Shown here: in pieces, positions 16,194-24,653 of the stretch
How the letters are laid out: each line of letters starts with the position of its first letter
Numbering within the stretch: position 1 is the stretch's first letter
Notes under the pieces: generated by a model
Told to the model about the DNA's origin: nothing
Seen by the model: the letters and a program-made list of their open reading frames with translations, nothing else
Database searches by the model: none
Program-made: the position numbers and the translations under genes
NCBI RefSeq assembly: GCF_002242685.1
Contig: NZ_NBIM01000004.1
Span: 169,475-233,474, forward strand
Direction: 5' to 3'
Source: Oceanimonas doudoroffii
GTDB lineage: Bacteria > Pseudomonadota > Gammaproteobacteria > Enterobacterales > Aeromonadaceae
Length of the DNA: 64,000 nt

Positions 16194-17573
16194 TCAGCCC
16201 AGGGTAAGCACCCGGTCCGCCACCTTGTTCACCAGCGCCGCCTCGTGGCTCACCAGCAGCAGGGCGCAGCCCCGTTCCCGGGCCAGATCGGTCAGCAATT
16301 TGATGGTGTGCTGCTGGGTCACCAGATCCAGCCGCGAGGTGGGCTCGTCGGCAAACAGCAGCACCGGCTCCAGCAGCAGAATGCGCAGGATTGCCAGCCG
16401 CTGCAGCTCGCCCCCCGATACTTCCCGGGGCAGGCGATCCAGCAGATTCAGAGACAGCCCCAGGCGGGGCAGCAGCCGCTCCACTTCGGCCCAGTCCTTG
16501 CGGTGCAGTTTCACCAGATCCTGCAGGCCCTGGCCCAGGCGGCATTCCGGGGCAAAGGCGGCAGGCGGATCCTGATACAGCTTCTGGTAGCGGGTGCGAG
16601 GCAGGCTGGCATCGCGCCATACCGTGCCGGCGTCCGGCTCCAGCACGCCTAAGCAAATGCTGCCCAGGGTGCTCTTGCCGCAGCCGCTCGGGCCCACCAC
16701 CCCCATGATCTCGCCGGCGTTCAGCTCAAAGGAAACATCACTGAACAGGCTGCGGCCGCCCCGGGACTTGGCCAGCCCTTCCACTTGCAGCACGCGCTCA
16801 CCGGCGCCGGTTGGCGCCAGAGCCGGCCAGGCATCGGGCTCCGCCGCCAGCAGGGCCCGGCCATAGTCGCTCACCGGCGCCTTCAGCACGGCTTTCGCCG
16901 GGCCGGATTCCAGCACCTCGCCATTGCGCACTATCATCACCTCGCCGCCGAGCTGGCGGGCCACGGCAATGTCGTGGGTAATGGTGAGCAAGCCACCCCC
17001 CGCCTCAGCCACCTGCCTGAGCAGGCCGGTCACTTGATCCCGGCTGCCGGCGTCCAGGCCCTTGGTGGGCTCGTCGGCAATCACGATATCGGCGCCGCCG
17101 GTGCTGGCGGCGGCAAAGGCCAGCCGCTGCATCATACCCCCCGAGAGCTGGCCCGGCAGCCGATCAAGGGCATGACCCAGGCCAAGCCGGGTCAGATCCT
17201 CTTTGGCCAGCCGCCGGGCTTCAGGCCAGTCCCGGTCCGCCAGGTAGCGATAGCCCTCGGCCACCTGATCCACCGCCTTCATGGTGGGGTCCAGCGCCAG
17301 CCAGGGCTCCTGGGGCAGCATGGTGAGCCGGCGGCCCCACAGTTTGCGCCGCTCGGCGGCGGGCCGGCCGCTGAGTTCTTCGCCCCGCAGCCAGAGCCGG
17401 CCTTCCACCCGCAGCGCCGCCGGCAGGTTGCCCATAATGGCCTGGGCGATCAGGCTCTTGCCGGAGCCGGTTTCCCCCAGCAGGGTCAGCGGCCGTCCGG
17501 CGGTCAGGGTAAACGACAGCGGCCGCACTATGCCGGGCACCGCCAGTTGCTGTGCTTTCAGCAATTCGGTCAT
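16194..17573 (-). CDS. ABC importer ATPase, two nucleotide-binding domains fused (DppD-DppF type)
   Basis: A 459-residue protein carrying two ATPase domains. The first has Walker A GETGSGKS, signature LSGGMMQRLAFA and Walker B VIADEPTKGLD. The second (from about residue 240) has GPSGCGKST, VSGGELQRLAIL and LFADEPTSRLD. It is the fourth gene of an importer operon and overlaps the upstream permease gene by four bases (ATGA). The peptide/nickel importer family normally has two separate ATPases; fusions such as this occur. It powers uptake through the two permeases encoded upstream. Confidence 0.85.
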   Translation of the reverse strand: MTELLKAQQLAVPGIVRPLSFTLTAGRPLTLLGETGSGKSLIAQAIMGNLPAALRVEGRLWLRGEELSGRPAAERRKLWGRRLTMLPQEPWLALDPTMKAVDQVAEGYRYLADRDWPEARRLAKEDLTRLGLGHALDRLPGQLSGGMMQRLAFAAASTGGADIVIADEPTKGLDAGSRDQVTGLLRQVAEAGGGLLTITHDIAVARQLGGEVMIVRNGEVLESGPAKAVLKAPVSDYGRALLAAEPDAWPALAPTGAGERVLQVEGLAKSRGGRSLFSDVSFELNAGEIMGVVGPSGCGKSTLGSICLGVLEPDAGTVWRDASLPRTRYQKLYQDPPAAFAPECRLGQGLQDLVKLHRKDWAEVERLLPRLGLSLNLLDRLPREVSGGELQRLAILRILLLEPVLLFADEPTSRLDLVTQQHTIKLLTDLARERGCALLLVSHEAALVNKVADRVLTLG

Positions 17574-18406
17574 GGTTTGCGGCCTCCCGCCAGCAGGTTA
17601 AGGGCCAGCACCAGCAGAAACACCGCCGCTATGGGTTGCAGCAGTATCCAGGGGGCCTCGTGGTAATAGGGCAACAGCTCGGTCATCATCAGGCCCAGCT
17701 CGGCGGTGGGCGGGCGCAGCCCGACGCTGACAAAACCCAGGGCGGCAATGGCCAGAATGGCGGTGGCGGCGCCAAAGGCACCCAGGGTCAGCACCACGGG
17801 CGCCAGCGCCGGCCACAGGTGACGGCGCACTATATAGCCGGGGCCAAAGCCCAGCAGGCGCGAGGCCTCGATTTGCGGCGATGCCATCAGGGTACGGGTG
17901 GTCAGGCGCACCACGCGAAAATATTCAATCCACAGCACCAGGGCAATGCCCACATACAGGGTCCAGAAATTACCCGGCGCCAGGGCCACCAGCAGCAGCA
18001 CCAGCAACAGCCCGGGCAGGGCCAGCAGGGTGTCGGCCAGCACGCCCAGCGCCCGGTCTACCCAGCCGCCGCGCCAGCCGGCAAGCACGCCCAGCAGCAC
18101 GCCGGGCACGGCGGCGGTCACCACGCCCAGCAACGACAGGCCCAAAGACAACTGCACCGCCGAGCTCATGCGCGCCAGCATGCTGCGGCCCAGGTGATCG
18201 GTGCCAAACGGTTCGGCTGCTCCCGGCGCGGCCAAAATGCGACTGTAATTCTGCTTTACCGGATCCAGATCCATCACCAGCGGCAACACAAAGCCAAACA
18301 GGGCCAGGGCCAGCAACAGGCCGGAACCCCAGCGCTGACGGGTGTTCAGCCACCGGCGACCGCCGGCTTGGGCCGCCGGGGCAGTCAGGGTCGTAGCCTG
18401 AGTCAT
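17570..18406 (-). CDS. ABC importer permease, DppC/NikC type
   Basis: A 278-residue membrane protein starting at the ATG preceded by GAAGGAGAG. The open frame to 18439 would overlap its neighbour more than needed. An N-terminal anchor helix is followed by GTDHLGRSMLARM, the conserved start of the OppC/DppC transmembrane domain. The coupling-loop region is EYFRVVRLTTRTLMASPQIEASRLLG. It forms the channel with the preceding DppB-type permease. Start and stop overlap both neighbours by four bases, showing tight translational coupling. Confidence 0.85.
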   Translation of the reverse strand: MTQATTLTAPAAQAGGRRWLNTRQRWGSGLLLALALFGFVLPLVMDLDPVKQNYSRILAAPGAAEPFGTDHLGRSMLARMSSAVQLSLGLSLLGVVTAAVPGVLLGVLAGWRGGWVDRALGVLADTLLALPGLLLVLLLVALAPGNFWTLYVGIALVLWIEYFRVVRLTTRTLMASPQIEASRLLGFGPGYIVRRHLWPALAPVVLTLGAFGAATAILAIAALGFVSVGLRPPTAELGLMMTELLPYYHEAPWILLQPIAAVFLLVLALNLLAGGRKP

Positions 18407-19347
18407 GCTTCTCTCCTTCTCGGATCGATACGGTGGCACAACAGGTCCACCAGGGCGTTCAGCAGCACGAACATCAGCCCCAGCACCAGGGCGGTGCCCT
18501 GGATCATGGGCACGTCCCGCGCCACGATGGCGTGCACCAGGGCATGGCCGATGCCGGGCCAGGCAAACAGGGTTTCCACCACCACCACGCCTTCGATCAG
18601 ATACACCAGTTGCATGGCCTGATGGGCCAGCACCGGCACCGCCACGTTACGCAGGCCATGGCGCATAAACACTCGGCCCTCGCTCAGCCCCTTGGTGCGG
18701 CCAAAGGCGTAATAGGCGGAGCCGGCCACGCCCTGCATGGCGTTGCGGCTCACTCGGCAGGCCACCGCCGCCAGCCCCAGGGCCAGGGTCAGCGCCGGCA
18801 GCAGGGTGTGGGCGGCGGTGCCATGGCCGGCGGCGGGCAGCCAGCCCAGCTGCACCGCCAGCAACATCACCAGCAAAATGCCGATCACAAACTGAGGCAG
18901 GGCCCGCAGCACGGTGGCCAGCACCAGGGTCAGCCGGTCCAGCCGGCCGCCGGGCCTGAGCCCGGCGAGCAGGCCAAGGGGCGGCCCCAGCAACAGCGAC
19001 AGGCCCACCGCGGCCACGGCCAGGGTGAAGGAGTGGCCCAGCTGGTGACGCAATTCCTCAATGACAGGGTCGCCACTCACCAGGGAGTTGCCCAAATCGA
19101 GTCGCAGCAGATCCCACAGCCACTGGCCCAGGGCCTGCCAGGCGGGCAGGCCCAGTCCCAGCTCGGCCTGCACCGCGGCGGCGGCGGCGGCATTCACATG
19201 GTCATAACCATAACGGCCGGCGGCAATGCGAAAAGCCATGTCGCCGGGTAGCGCCTGGGTGAGCACAAAGGTCAGCACGCCCACCATCAGCGCCACCAGC
19301 ACCGCCTGCATCAGCCGATAGCTTAATACCGGAATCACTGGGCCCAC
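18403..19347 (-). CDS. ABC importer permease, DppB/NikB type
   Basis: A 314-residue protein with about six membrane segments. The N-terminus (YRLMQAVLVALMVGVLTFVLTQALPGD) is the classic DppB/OppB first helix and periplasmic start. The coupling helix is near AYYAFGRTKGLSEGRVFMRHGLRNVAVPVL, and ETLFAWPGIGHALVHAI is the conserved C-terminal motif. It overlaps the binding-protein gene upstream by 13 bases. Substrate specificity is set by the binding protein, not by this gene. Confidence 0.85.
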   Translation of the reverse strand: MGPVIPVLSYRLMQAVLVALMVGVLTFVLTQALPGDMAFRIAAGRYGYDHVNAAAAAAVQAELGLGLPAWQALGQWLWDLLRLDLGNSLVSGDPVIEELRHQLGHSFTLAVAAVGLSLLLGPPLGLLAGLRPGGRLDRLTLVLATVLRALPQFVIGILLVMLLAVQLGWLPAAGHGTAAHTLLPALTLALGLAAVACRVSRNAMQGVAGSAYYAFGRTKGLSEGRVFMRHGLRNVAVPVLAHQAMQLVYLIEGVVVVETLFAWPGIGHALVHAIVARDVPMIQGTALVLGLMFVLLNALVDLLCHRIDPRRREA

Positions 19348-20855
19348 CTCATGTCGCTCACGCGATAGCTACGCTCAAAGGGATCCATGCTGAAGCCCTC
19401 AACCTGCCTGGATACGGCGGCGGTCTGCTGATACCAGGCCACGGGAATCACCGGCAGCTGCTCATGCAAAATGGTGGCGGCTTCACGGCGCAATGCGGCG
19501 GTATCCTGGTCCTGGGTGGCGGTCAGCAGTTGCTGCAAAATCTCGCCCAGGCGCTCGGAGTGCCAGTTCATCGCGCCCCAGTCGCCGCCGTTCGGTCCAA
19601 AGTCCTGCAGCAGGGTGCCCAGAGGATCGGGCACCAGGGCAAAGTTGCGGGCCATCAGCCCCAGCTCCAGGGTGCCGTCCCGATGACCGGCGGGTATTTC
19701 ACTGGAGTTGGCCACGTTCACCGCCAGCTCCACCCCCAGCTCCCGCCACTGATCCTGAATGGCGGTGGCCAGCAGGGGCAGCTCGGGCCGGTCGGAGAAG
19801 GTGGTCAGGGTCAGTTTAAAGGGCGTGCCGTTGCGGCTGAGCATGCCCTTGTCGTTCGCCTGCCAGCCCAGCCCGGCAAGCAGGGCCCTGGCCTGTTGCA
19901 GATCCCGCTCGGCACCGCTCACCTGGCTCAGGTGCCAGTCGGTCATGGACGGCGGAAACAGCTGGCCGGCACCGGCCTCGGGGGTGCGCAGCAGGGCCAC
20001 CGCCATGCCGGTGCGCTCCAGCGCCAGACTCAGGGCCCGGCGCGCCTCGGGCTCGGCCAAAAAGGGATGCCCGGCGTTTACCTTCAGGGTCACGGTGCGG
20101 GGAATGGCCACGGCCTGCACGGCGAGTTTGGCATTACGCTGCAGCCGGGCTCGGCTTGCCGGATCCAGGGTAAACACGACATCGGCATCGCCGCTTTCGG
20201 CCATCAGTGCCCGGGTTTCGCCCCGGCCGGCGGCCAGGTAGCTGAGCCGTTCAATGGCCGGGGTTTCACCCCAGTAATCCTGAAAGACTCCGGCGGTCAG
20301 CTTTTGCGGCATTTGCAGCTGTTCAATGCGGTAGGGGCCGGTGCCAATGACCTGGGTGGCTTCGCCCGCCTCGTTGTAGGACGCCGGCGCCAGTATCTGC
20401 ACCGAGCTGTGCGCCAGCAGGGCCGGCAGCGGCGCAAAGGGACTGCGCAGCCGCACCACCACCTCGTTGCCTTCGGCGGCAATGGCCGCCACCGGCGCCT
20501 GGCTCAGCATGCCCGGTTTGGCCAGGGCCAGTTTCAACGCCTGCACGGCCACCTCGGCGGTCAGCGGGCTGCCGTCGTGAAACTGTACGCCCGGGCGCAG
20601 GCGAAAGCGCCAGGTCAGCCGGTCTTCAGACAGTGTCCAGATTTCGGCCAGGCCGGCCTCGGGCTCGCCCCGATCGTCGACCTCTACCAGGGTCTCGCTG
20701 ATCTGCAGCCGAGTGTAAACATAACCGGCCTTGGCGGGGTCAGTGCTGCCAATCTCCCAGGGCGCGACGATGTCGAGCACGCCTTCGGTGGCATGAGAAA
20801 CGGCGGTAACGGCCAGCAGGCCGGCACCGAGCAGGATCGAACGGGGTTGCATCAT
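19335..20855 (-). CDS. ABC importer substrate-binding protein, DppA/NikA family
   Basis: A 506-residue periplasmic binding protein, SBP family 5. The signal peptide ends near SHA-TEG. Family motifs are ETLVEVDDRGEPEAGLAEIWTLSEDRLTWRFRLRPGVQFHDGSPLTAE and, later, VIGTGPYRIE. I start it at the ATGATG at 20855 with AGG upstream; a TTG at 20885 is also in frame. Ligands of this family are peptides, nickel, heme, opines or metallophores. The Zur-like box about 40 bases upstream suggests a zinc or zinc-metallophore role, which is inference. First gene of a four-gene operon. Confidence 0.8.
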   Translation of the reverse strand: MMQPRSILLGAGLLAVTAVSHATEGVLDIVAPWEIGSTDPAKAGYVYTRLQISETLVEVDDRGEPEAGLAEIWTLSEDRLTWRFRLRPGVQFHDGSPLTAEVAVQALKLALAKPGMLSQAPVAAIAAEGNEVVVRLRSPFAPLPALLAHSSVQILAPASYNEAGEATQVIGTGPYRIEQLQMPQKLTAGVFQDYWGETPAIERLSYLAAGRGETRALMAESGDADVVFTLDPASRARLQRNAKLAVQAVAIPRTVTLKVNAGHPFLAEPEARRALSLALERTGMAVALLRTPEAGAGQLFPPSMTDWHLSQVSGAERDLQQARALLAGLGWQANDKGMLSRNGTPFKLTLTTFSDRPELPLLATAIQDQWRELGVELAVNVANSSEIPAGHRDGTLELGLMARNFALVPDPLGTLLQDFGPNGGDWGAMNWHSERLGEILQQLLTATQDQDTAALRREAATILHEQLPVIPVAWYQQTAAVSRQVEGFSMDPFERSYRVSDMRWAQ

Positions 20856-20891
20856 GGGGGCTACCTGAAACGGAAGGGTGAACAATCAATA

Positions 20892-20908
20892 TGGTTACAA
20901 TATAACAT
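20892..20908. promoter_or_regulatory. Putative Zur (zinc uptake regulator) box
   Basis: The 13-base core GTTACAATATAAC (20894-20906) is a near-perfect palindrome. It differs from the gammaproteobacterial Zur consensus GTTATANTATAAC only by C for T at position 5; the right flank AT also fits. It sits 39 bases before the importer operon's start codon, where a repressor would cover the promoter. The match is by eye against a remembered consensus. Confidence 0.55.
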
Positions 20909-21020
20909 CACATTTTACCTTTGCCGCCCAGCCCGAGTGCAAGCATTTGTTATTCGCCGGGGTCATTTTTTGTCAGTAACCTTACGCCATGCCCGTGCTG
21001 ATTCCTGAAAGGAGAGTCGA

Positions 21021-21560
21021 ATGAAGAAATTGTTCTGTGGCCTGTGCGGCCTGCTGCTGTGTCACACAGCCTCCGCCACCGAGCCCGATACCGCCGCCCT
21101 TTATCAGCACCAGCTGCCCCGGCTGCATTCCAGCGAACTTCTCGATATGAGCCAGTTTGCCGGCCAGCCGCTGCTGGTGGTGAACACCGCCAGCCACTGC
21201 GGCTTTACCGGCCAGTTTGAAGGCCTTGAGGCCCTGTATCAGCAATATAAGGATCAGGGATTAAAGGTGGTGGGCTTTCCGTCCAACGACTTCAAGCAGG
21301 AAGCCAAAAGCGAGGCCGAAGCGGCAGAGATGTGCTTTGTGAATTACGGCGTCACCTTTGACATGGCGGCACCGGTAAGCGTGAAGGGCGACCAGGCTCA
21401 CCCCATTTTCAAGGAGATCACGCGCCAGAGTGGCAAGCAGCCCCGCTGGAACTTTTACAAGTTCGTGATTGATCGGAGCGGCCGGGTGACCGAGGTGTTT
21501 TCCAGCATTACCGGGCCCGAGAACAAGCGGCTGCAGGCCGCCATCGAAAAGGTATTGTAA
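21021..21560 (+). CDS. Glutathione peroxidase family protein, exported, Cys type
   Basis: A 179-residue protein with a signal peptide (about 1-19, cleavage near SAT). The active-site motif is NTASHCGFT with peroxidatic Cys60; Gln93 and Trp143-Asn144 (RWNFYKF) complete the catalytic tetrad. The usual resolving-Cys position in GFPCNQF is Ser here (GFPSNDF), so a thioredoxin-dependent disulfide route is less likely. Export would place it in the periplasm to reduce hydroperoxides. It is divergent from the importer operon with about 165 bases between, and ends at a hairpin terminator. Confidence 0.85.
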   Translation: MKKLFCGLCGLLLCHTASATEPDTAALYQHQLPRLHSSELLDMSQFAGQPLLVVNTASHCGFTGQFEGLEALYQQYKDQGLKVVGFPSNDFKQEAKSEAEAAEMCFVNYGVTFDMAAPVSVKGDQAHPIFKEITRQSGKQPRWNFYKFVIDRSGRVTEVFSSITGPENKRLQAAIEKVL

Positions 21561-21574
21561 CCGGTGCAAACGCA

Positions 21575-21602
21575 GCAATGCCGACCCGAGGGCCGGCATT
21601 GC
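21575..21602. terminator. Terminator after the glutathione peroxidase gene
   Basis: A 9-bp stem GCAATGCCG / CGGCATTGC with a 10-base loop, followed by ATTATTATT. It is placed between convergent genes. Confidence 0.7.
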
Positions 21603-21658
21603 ATTATTATTGGCGGCAATCTCGCCGCCCCAAGGGATCTGGCAGATGCCAGTGAGGC

Positions 21659-23197
21659 TCAGGGAGTCACGGCGCCTTCCGCCACCTCGTCCAGCGGCCC
21701 CTGGCCGGACTGCATGGCTCCAATCTCTTCATTCAGGCCCTTGTAGGTGGAATAACACATCAGCAGCATCAGCACCGACAGGGGCAAGGCGGTGGCCACC
21801 AGGGCGGACTGCAGTCCCGACAGGCCGCCGGTCATGATCAGCACGGCGGAAATGCCCGCAATCACCACGCCCCAGATCACCTTGGTCACGCTGGACGGGT
21901 TGGGGTTACCGTTCTCACTGACCATGCCCAGCACAAAGACGGCGGAGTTGGCCGAGGTCACAAAGAACACCAGTACCAGCACCATGGCCAGAATGCTGAG
22001 CAGGGTTCCCATCGGGAAGTAATCCAGGAACTTGAACAGCGCCGAGGTCACGTCGGTTTTCACCGCCTCGGCCAGGGCCACTTCACCCAGGTTCTGAATA
22101 ATGTGAATGGCGGAGCCGCCCATCACGGCAAACCAGACAAAGGAGCCCAGGGCCGGAATAAATACCGCACCCATCATGAATTCCTTAATGGTTCTGCCTT
22201 TTGAAATGCGGGCCACAAAACTGCCCACCAGGGGAGCCCAGGCAATCCACCAGCCAAAATAGAACAGGGTCCAGCTGGCAATCCAGGTGCCGTCACTGTA
22301 GGGCTCGGTTCTGAACGACATGCTGATAAAGTTCTGAACGTAATCGCCAACCCCCTGGAACAGGATTTTGAAAATGGTCTGGGTCGGTCCCATCAGAATG
22401 ACAAAGCCGAGCAGCGCAAAGGCCAGCAGCATGTTCAGGTTGGACAAATGCTTGATGGCGCCCTGCAGACCGGAAATGGTCGAGGCGATATAGACCACGG
22501 TCACAATGCCGATAATGACAACCTGGGTGGAAATGTTAACTGGCAGTTCCCAGAGCGCATTCATGCCGCTGTTCACCTGCAAAGTGCCAAAGCCCAGGGA
22601 CGTTGCAATTCCGATCACAATGGAAAGAATAACAATAATATCAATCCACTTGCCCATGGGCCCCTTGATTCGATCACCGATTAACGGATGAAAGACCGAA
22701 CTGAGTGAAGACGGCAGTTTTTTCCTGAATTGAAAAAAGGCCAGAGACACCCCCACCAGGGCATAACAGGCCCAGGCGGAAACGCCCCAGTGCAGATAAA
22801 CATATTGCATGGCGGTTTTGGCCGCCTGCTCGCTATACCCTTCACCGACAGGGGGATCGATGTAATAGGAAACCGGCTCGGCAATGCCCCAGAACACAAG
22901 ACTGATACCAATGGAGGCACTGAACAGCATGCCAATCCAGGTCGCAGTATTATATTCTGGGCGATCGTGGTCATCACCCAGGCGGATATTTCCGAATTTT
23001 GATACGCCCAAATACATGCAAAATGCAAAGAAAATAAACACACAACCAAGAATGAACCAGCCCAGGTTATTGTAAATAAAACCTAAAGATCCATTCGAAA
23101 ACGACTCCAGCTTCTCAGGTATAAAAATTCCAGTACTTATCAACATAAGACTAAGAATTAACGATATATAAAATACCGATTTCTTATTTTTCATCAT
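21659..23197 (-). CDS. BCCT family transporter, probable carnitine/betaine uptake
   Basis: A 512-residue, roughly 12-helix transporter. It has the BCCT signatures FSASIGISLVFWGIAEPVSYY (Gly-rich TM3), HWGVSAWACYALVG, and FGWWIAWAPLVGSFVARISKGRTIKEF with the aromatic substrate box. The usual Gly-Met-Gly-Ile-Gly is Ala-Ser-Ile-Gly-Ile-Ser here, a variation in the region that coordinates sodium in BetP. The gene is divergent from cntA across 295 bases. By analogy with E. coli yeaV next to yeaWX, it most likely brings in carnitine or a related betaine. Short N-terminus and no long C-terminal osmosensor argue for nutrient uptake rather than osmoregulation. Confidence 0.9.
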   Translation of the reverse strand: MMKNKKSVFYISLILSLMLISTGIFIPEKLESFSNGSLGFIYNNLGWFILGCVFIFFAFCMYLGVSKFGNIRLGDDHDRPEYNTATWIGMLFSASIGISLVFWGIAEPVSYYIDPPVGEGYSEQAAKTAMQYVYLHWGVSAWACYALVGVSLAFFQFRKKLPSSLSSVFHPLIGDRIKGPMGKWIDIIVILSIVIGIATSLGFGTLQVNSGMNALWELPVNISTQVVIIGIVTVVYIASTISGLQGAIKHLSNLNMLLAFALLGFVILMGPTQTIFKILFQGVGDYVQNFISMSFRTEPYSDGTWIASWTLFYFGWWIAWAPLVGSFVARISKGRTIKEFMMGAVFIPALGSFVWFAVMGGSAIHIIQNLGEVALAEAVKTDVTSALFKFLDYFPMGTLLSILAMVLVLVFFVTSANSAVFVLGMVSENGNPNPSSVTKVIWGVVIAGISAVLIMTGGLSGLQSALVATALPLSVLMLLMCYSTYKGLNEEIGAMQSGQGPLDEVAEGAVTP

Positions 23198-23384
23198 GAT
23201 ACGACCTCTCCATTTTCCTCACTCCATATGCTCCCACGGGTACGCCGCCGCACCGCGTAAACGACACCGAAGGTTGACAAAAGATAGCGATGGAGACAGT
23301 GTGCGTCAACAAAAAATTAACCGAAAGAAAACAACACAAAAACACATAAACCACTGTTTTATAAATAAAAACCAAAAATAAGTG

Positions 23385-23397
23385 TTAACTTGGTTAA
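23385..23397. promoter_or_regulatory. Palindrome TTAAC-TTG-GTTAA upstream of cntA
   Basis: Two exact 5-base arms with a 3-base spacer. It lies about 20 bases upstream of the candidate -35 box and about 95 from the cntA start. It is a candidate binding site for the HTH-PAS or LysR regulator of the cluster; no second clear copy was found. Confidence 0.35.
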
Positions 23398-23415
23398 TTT
23401 TTTCAAAGATTCCCA

Positions 23416-23445
23416 TTGACTAACAAGAGGATGGAGACCTAACAT
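23416..23445 (+). promoter_or_regulatory. Candidate sigma-70 promoter for cntA
   Basis: TTGACT (23416-23421), an 18-base spacer, then TAACAT (23440-23445). It gives a leader of about 40 bases to the cntA ATG. The -10 box is imperfect. Confidence 0.4.
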
Positions 23446-23492
23446 CCGCATAAAACGTCAACCCATAGTTTACACTGGGAGCAAAAGAAGCC

Positions 23493-24620
23493 ATGAGCAA
23501 TGCAAGCAAAGTCATTTCCATCAAGGACCACAGCGATATCGACAACGCCTGGACCATACCCGCCCGTTACTACACTTCGGACGACGTCTTTGAGTTTGAA
23601 AAGGAAAAAATCTTTGCAAACTCATGGGTTTGTGTTGCCCATTGCAGTGAAGTGGCCGACAAGAACGCCTATATCACCCGTGAGCTGATCGGCGAGAGCC
23701 TGGTTATTGTGCGGGGCCGGGACGGCGTGCTGCGCGGCTTCTACAATGTTTGCCCCCACCGTGGTCATCAACTGCTGAGCGGTGAGTCGGGCAAGGCCAA
23801 AAACGTGATCACCTGCCCCTACCACGCCTGGGCCTTTAAGCTGGATGGCCAGCTGGCCCACGCCAACAACTGCGAAAACGTCAACAACTTCGAAGCGGAT
23901 GCCATGAGCCTGAGCAGCTTCCACGTGGTTGAGCACGCCGGCTTTATCTACGTCAACCTGACCCGGGGCGAGCCCCAACCCATCGAGGAACAGCTGCCCG
24001 GCCTGGCCGAGAAAATGGAAGAAGCCTGTGCCGTCATCAGGGATCTGAAGCTGGCGGCCCGCTTTGTCAGCCATACTCCGGCCAACTGGAAGACCATCGT
24101 CGACAACTATATCGAGTGCTATCACTGCCCGACCAACCATGTCAGCTTTGCCAGCTCGGTAGACGTGAACGTGTATGACCATCAACTGCATGACAACTGG
24201 ACCGTGCAGATCGGCAAGGCCAAGCCGTCCGAATCTTCCTACCAGTTCGACAGTTCACTGGTAGATCCGCGCTTCTCCGGCTTCTGGATCTGGCCCAGCA
24301 CCATGTTCAACATGCCCCCGGGTGGCGACTTCATGACGGTGATCTACGAGTTTCCGATCAGCGCCGGCGAGACCCTGCAGCATTACGACATTTACTTCCT
24401 GAACGAAGAGCTGACCGAATACCAGAAAAACCTGGTCGACTGGTATCGCGATGTATTCCGCCCGGAAGATCTGCGCCTGGTCGAGAGCGTACAGCGCGGC
24501 CTCAAGTCCCGGGGTTACCGGGGTCAGGGCCGCATCATGGCCGACCGCCAGCGCAGCGGCATCAGTGAGCACGGTGTGGCCCACTTCCACAAGCTGGTTG
24601 CCGGTGCACATCAGGACTGA
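23493..24620 (+). CDS. cntA: Carnitine monooxygenase, Rieske oxygenase component CntA (YeaW)
   Basis: A 375-residue Rieske oxygenase. The [2Fe-2S] ligands are C87, H89, C108 and H111 (CPHRGH, CPYHAW). The mononuclear iron site is NYIECYHCPTNH with H211 and H216, and D326 as the probable third ligand. Glu208 replaces the Asp that usually bridges Rieske and iron centres; this Glu is the hallmark of CntA and related quaternary-amine oxygenases. CntA splits L-carnitine into trimethylamine and malic semialdehyde using electrons from CntB. First gene of cntA-aldehyde dehydrogenase-cntB. GbcA (glycine betaine) is the main alternative; the D-malate dehydrogenase nearby favours carnitine. Confidence 0.85.
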   Translation: MSNASKVISIKDHSDIDNAWTIPARYYTSDDVFEFEKEKIFANSWVCVAHCSEVADKNAYITRELIGESLVIVRGRDGVLRGFYNVCPHRGHQLLSGESGKAKNVITCPYHAWAFKLDGQLAHANNCENVNNFEADAMSLSSFHVVEHAGFIYVNLTRGEPQPIEEQLPGLAEKMEEACAVIRDLKLAARFVSHTPANWKTIVDNYIECYHCPTNHVSFASSVDVNVYDHQLHDNWTVQIGKAKPSESSYQFDSSLVDPRFSGFWIWPSTMFNMPPGGDFMTVIYEFPISAGETLQHYDIYFLNEELTEYQKNLVDWYRDVFRPEDLRLVESVQRGLKSRGYRGQGRIMADRQRSGISEHGVAHFHKLVAGAHQD

Positions 24621-24653
24621 CGGCACGCCTTCCCCATCAAGGAGCATTACAAG

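Larger units (their letters stand above)
23198..23492. promoter_or_regulatory. Shared regulatory region between the BCCT transporter and cntA
   Basis: A 295-base AT-rich divergent region. It contains a palindrome at 23385-23397 and a plausible cntA promoter at 23416-23445, both listed separately. Poly-A tracts at 23310-23375 suggest intrinsic bending. No gene is seen in it. Confidence 0.6.
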
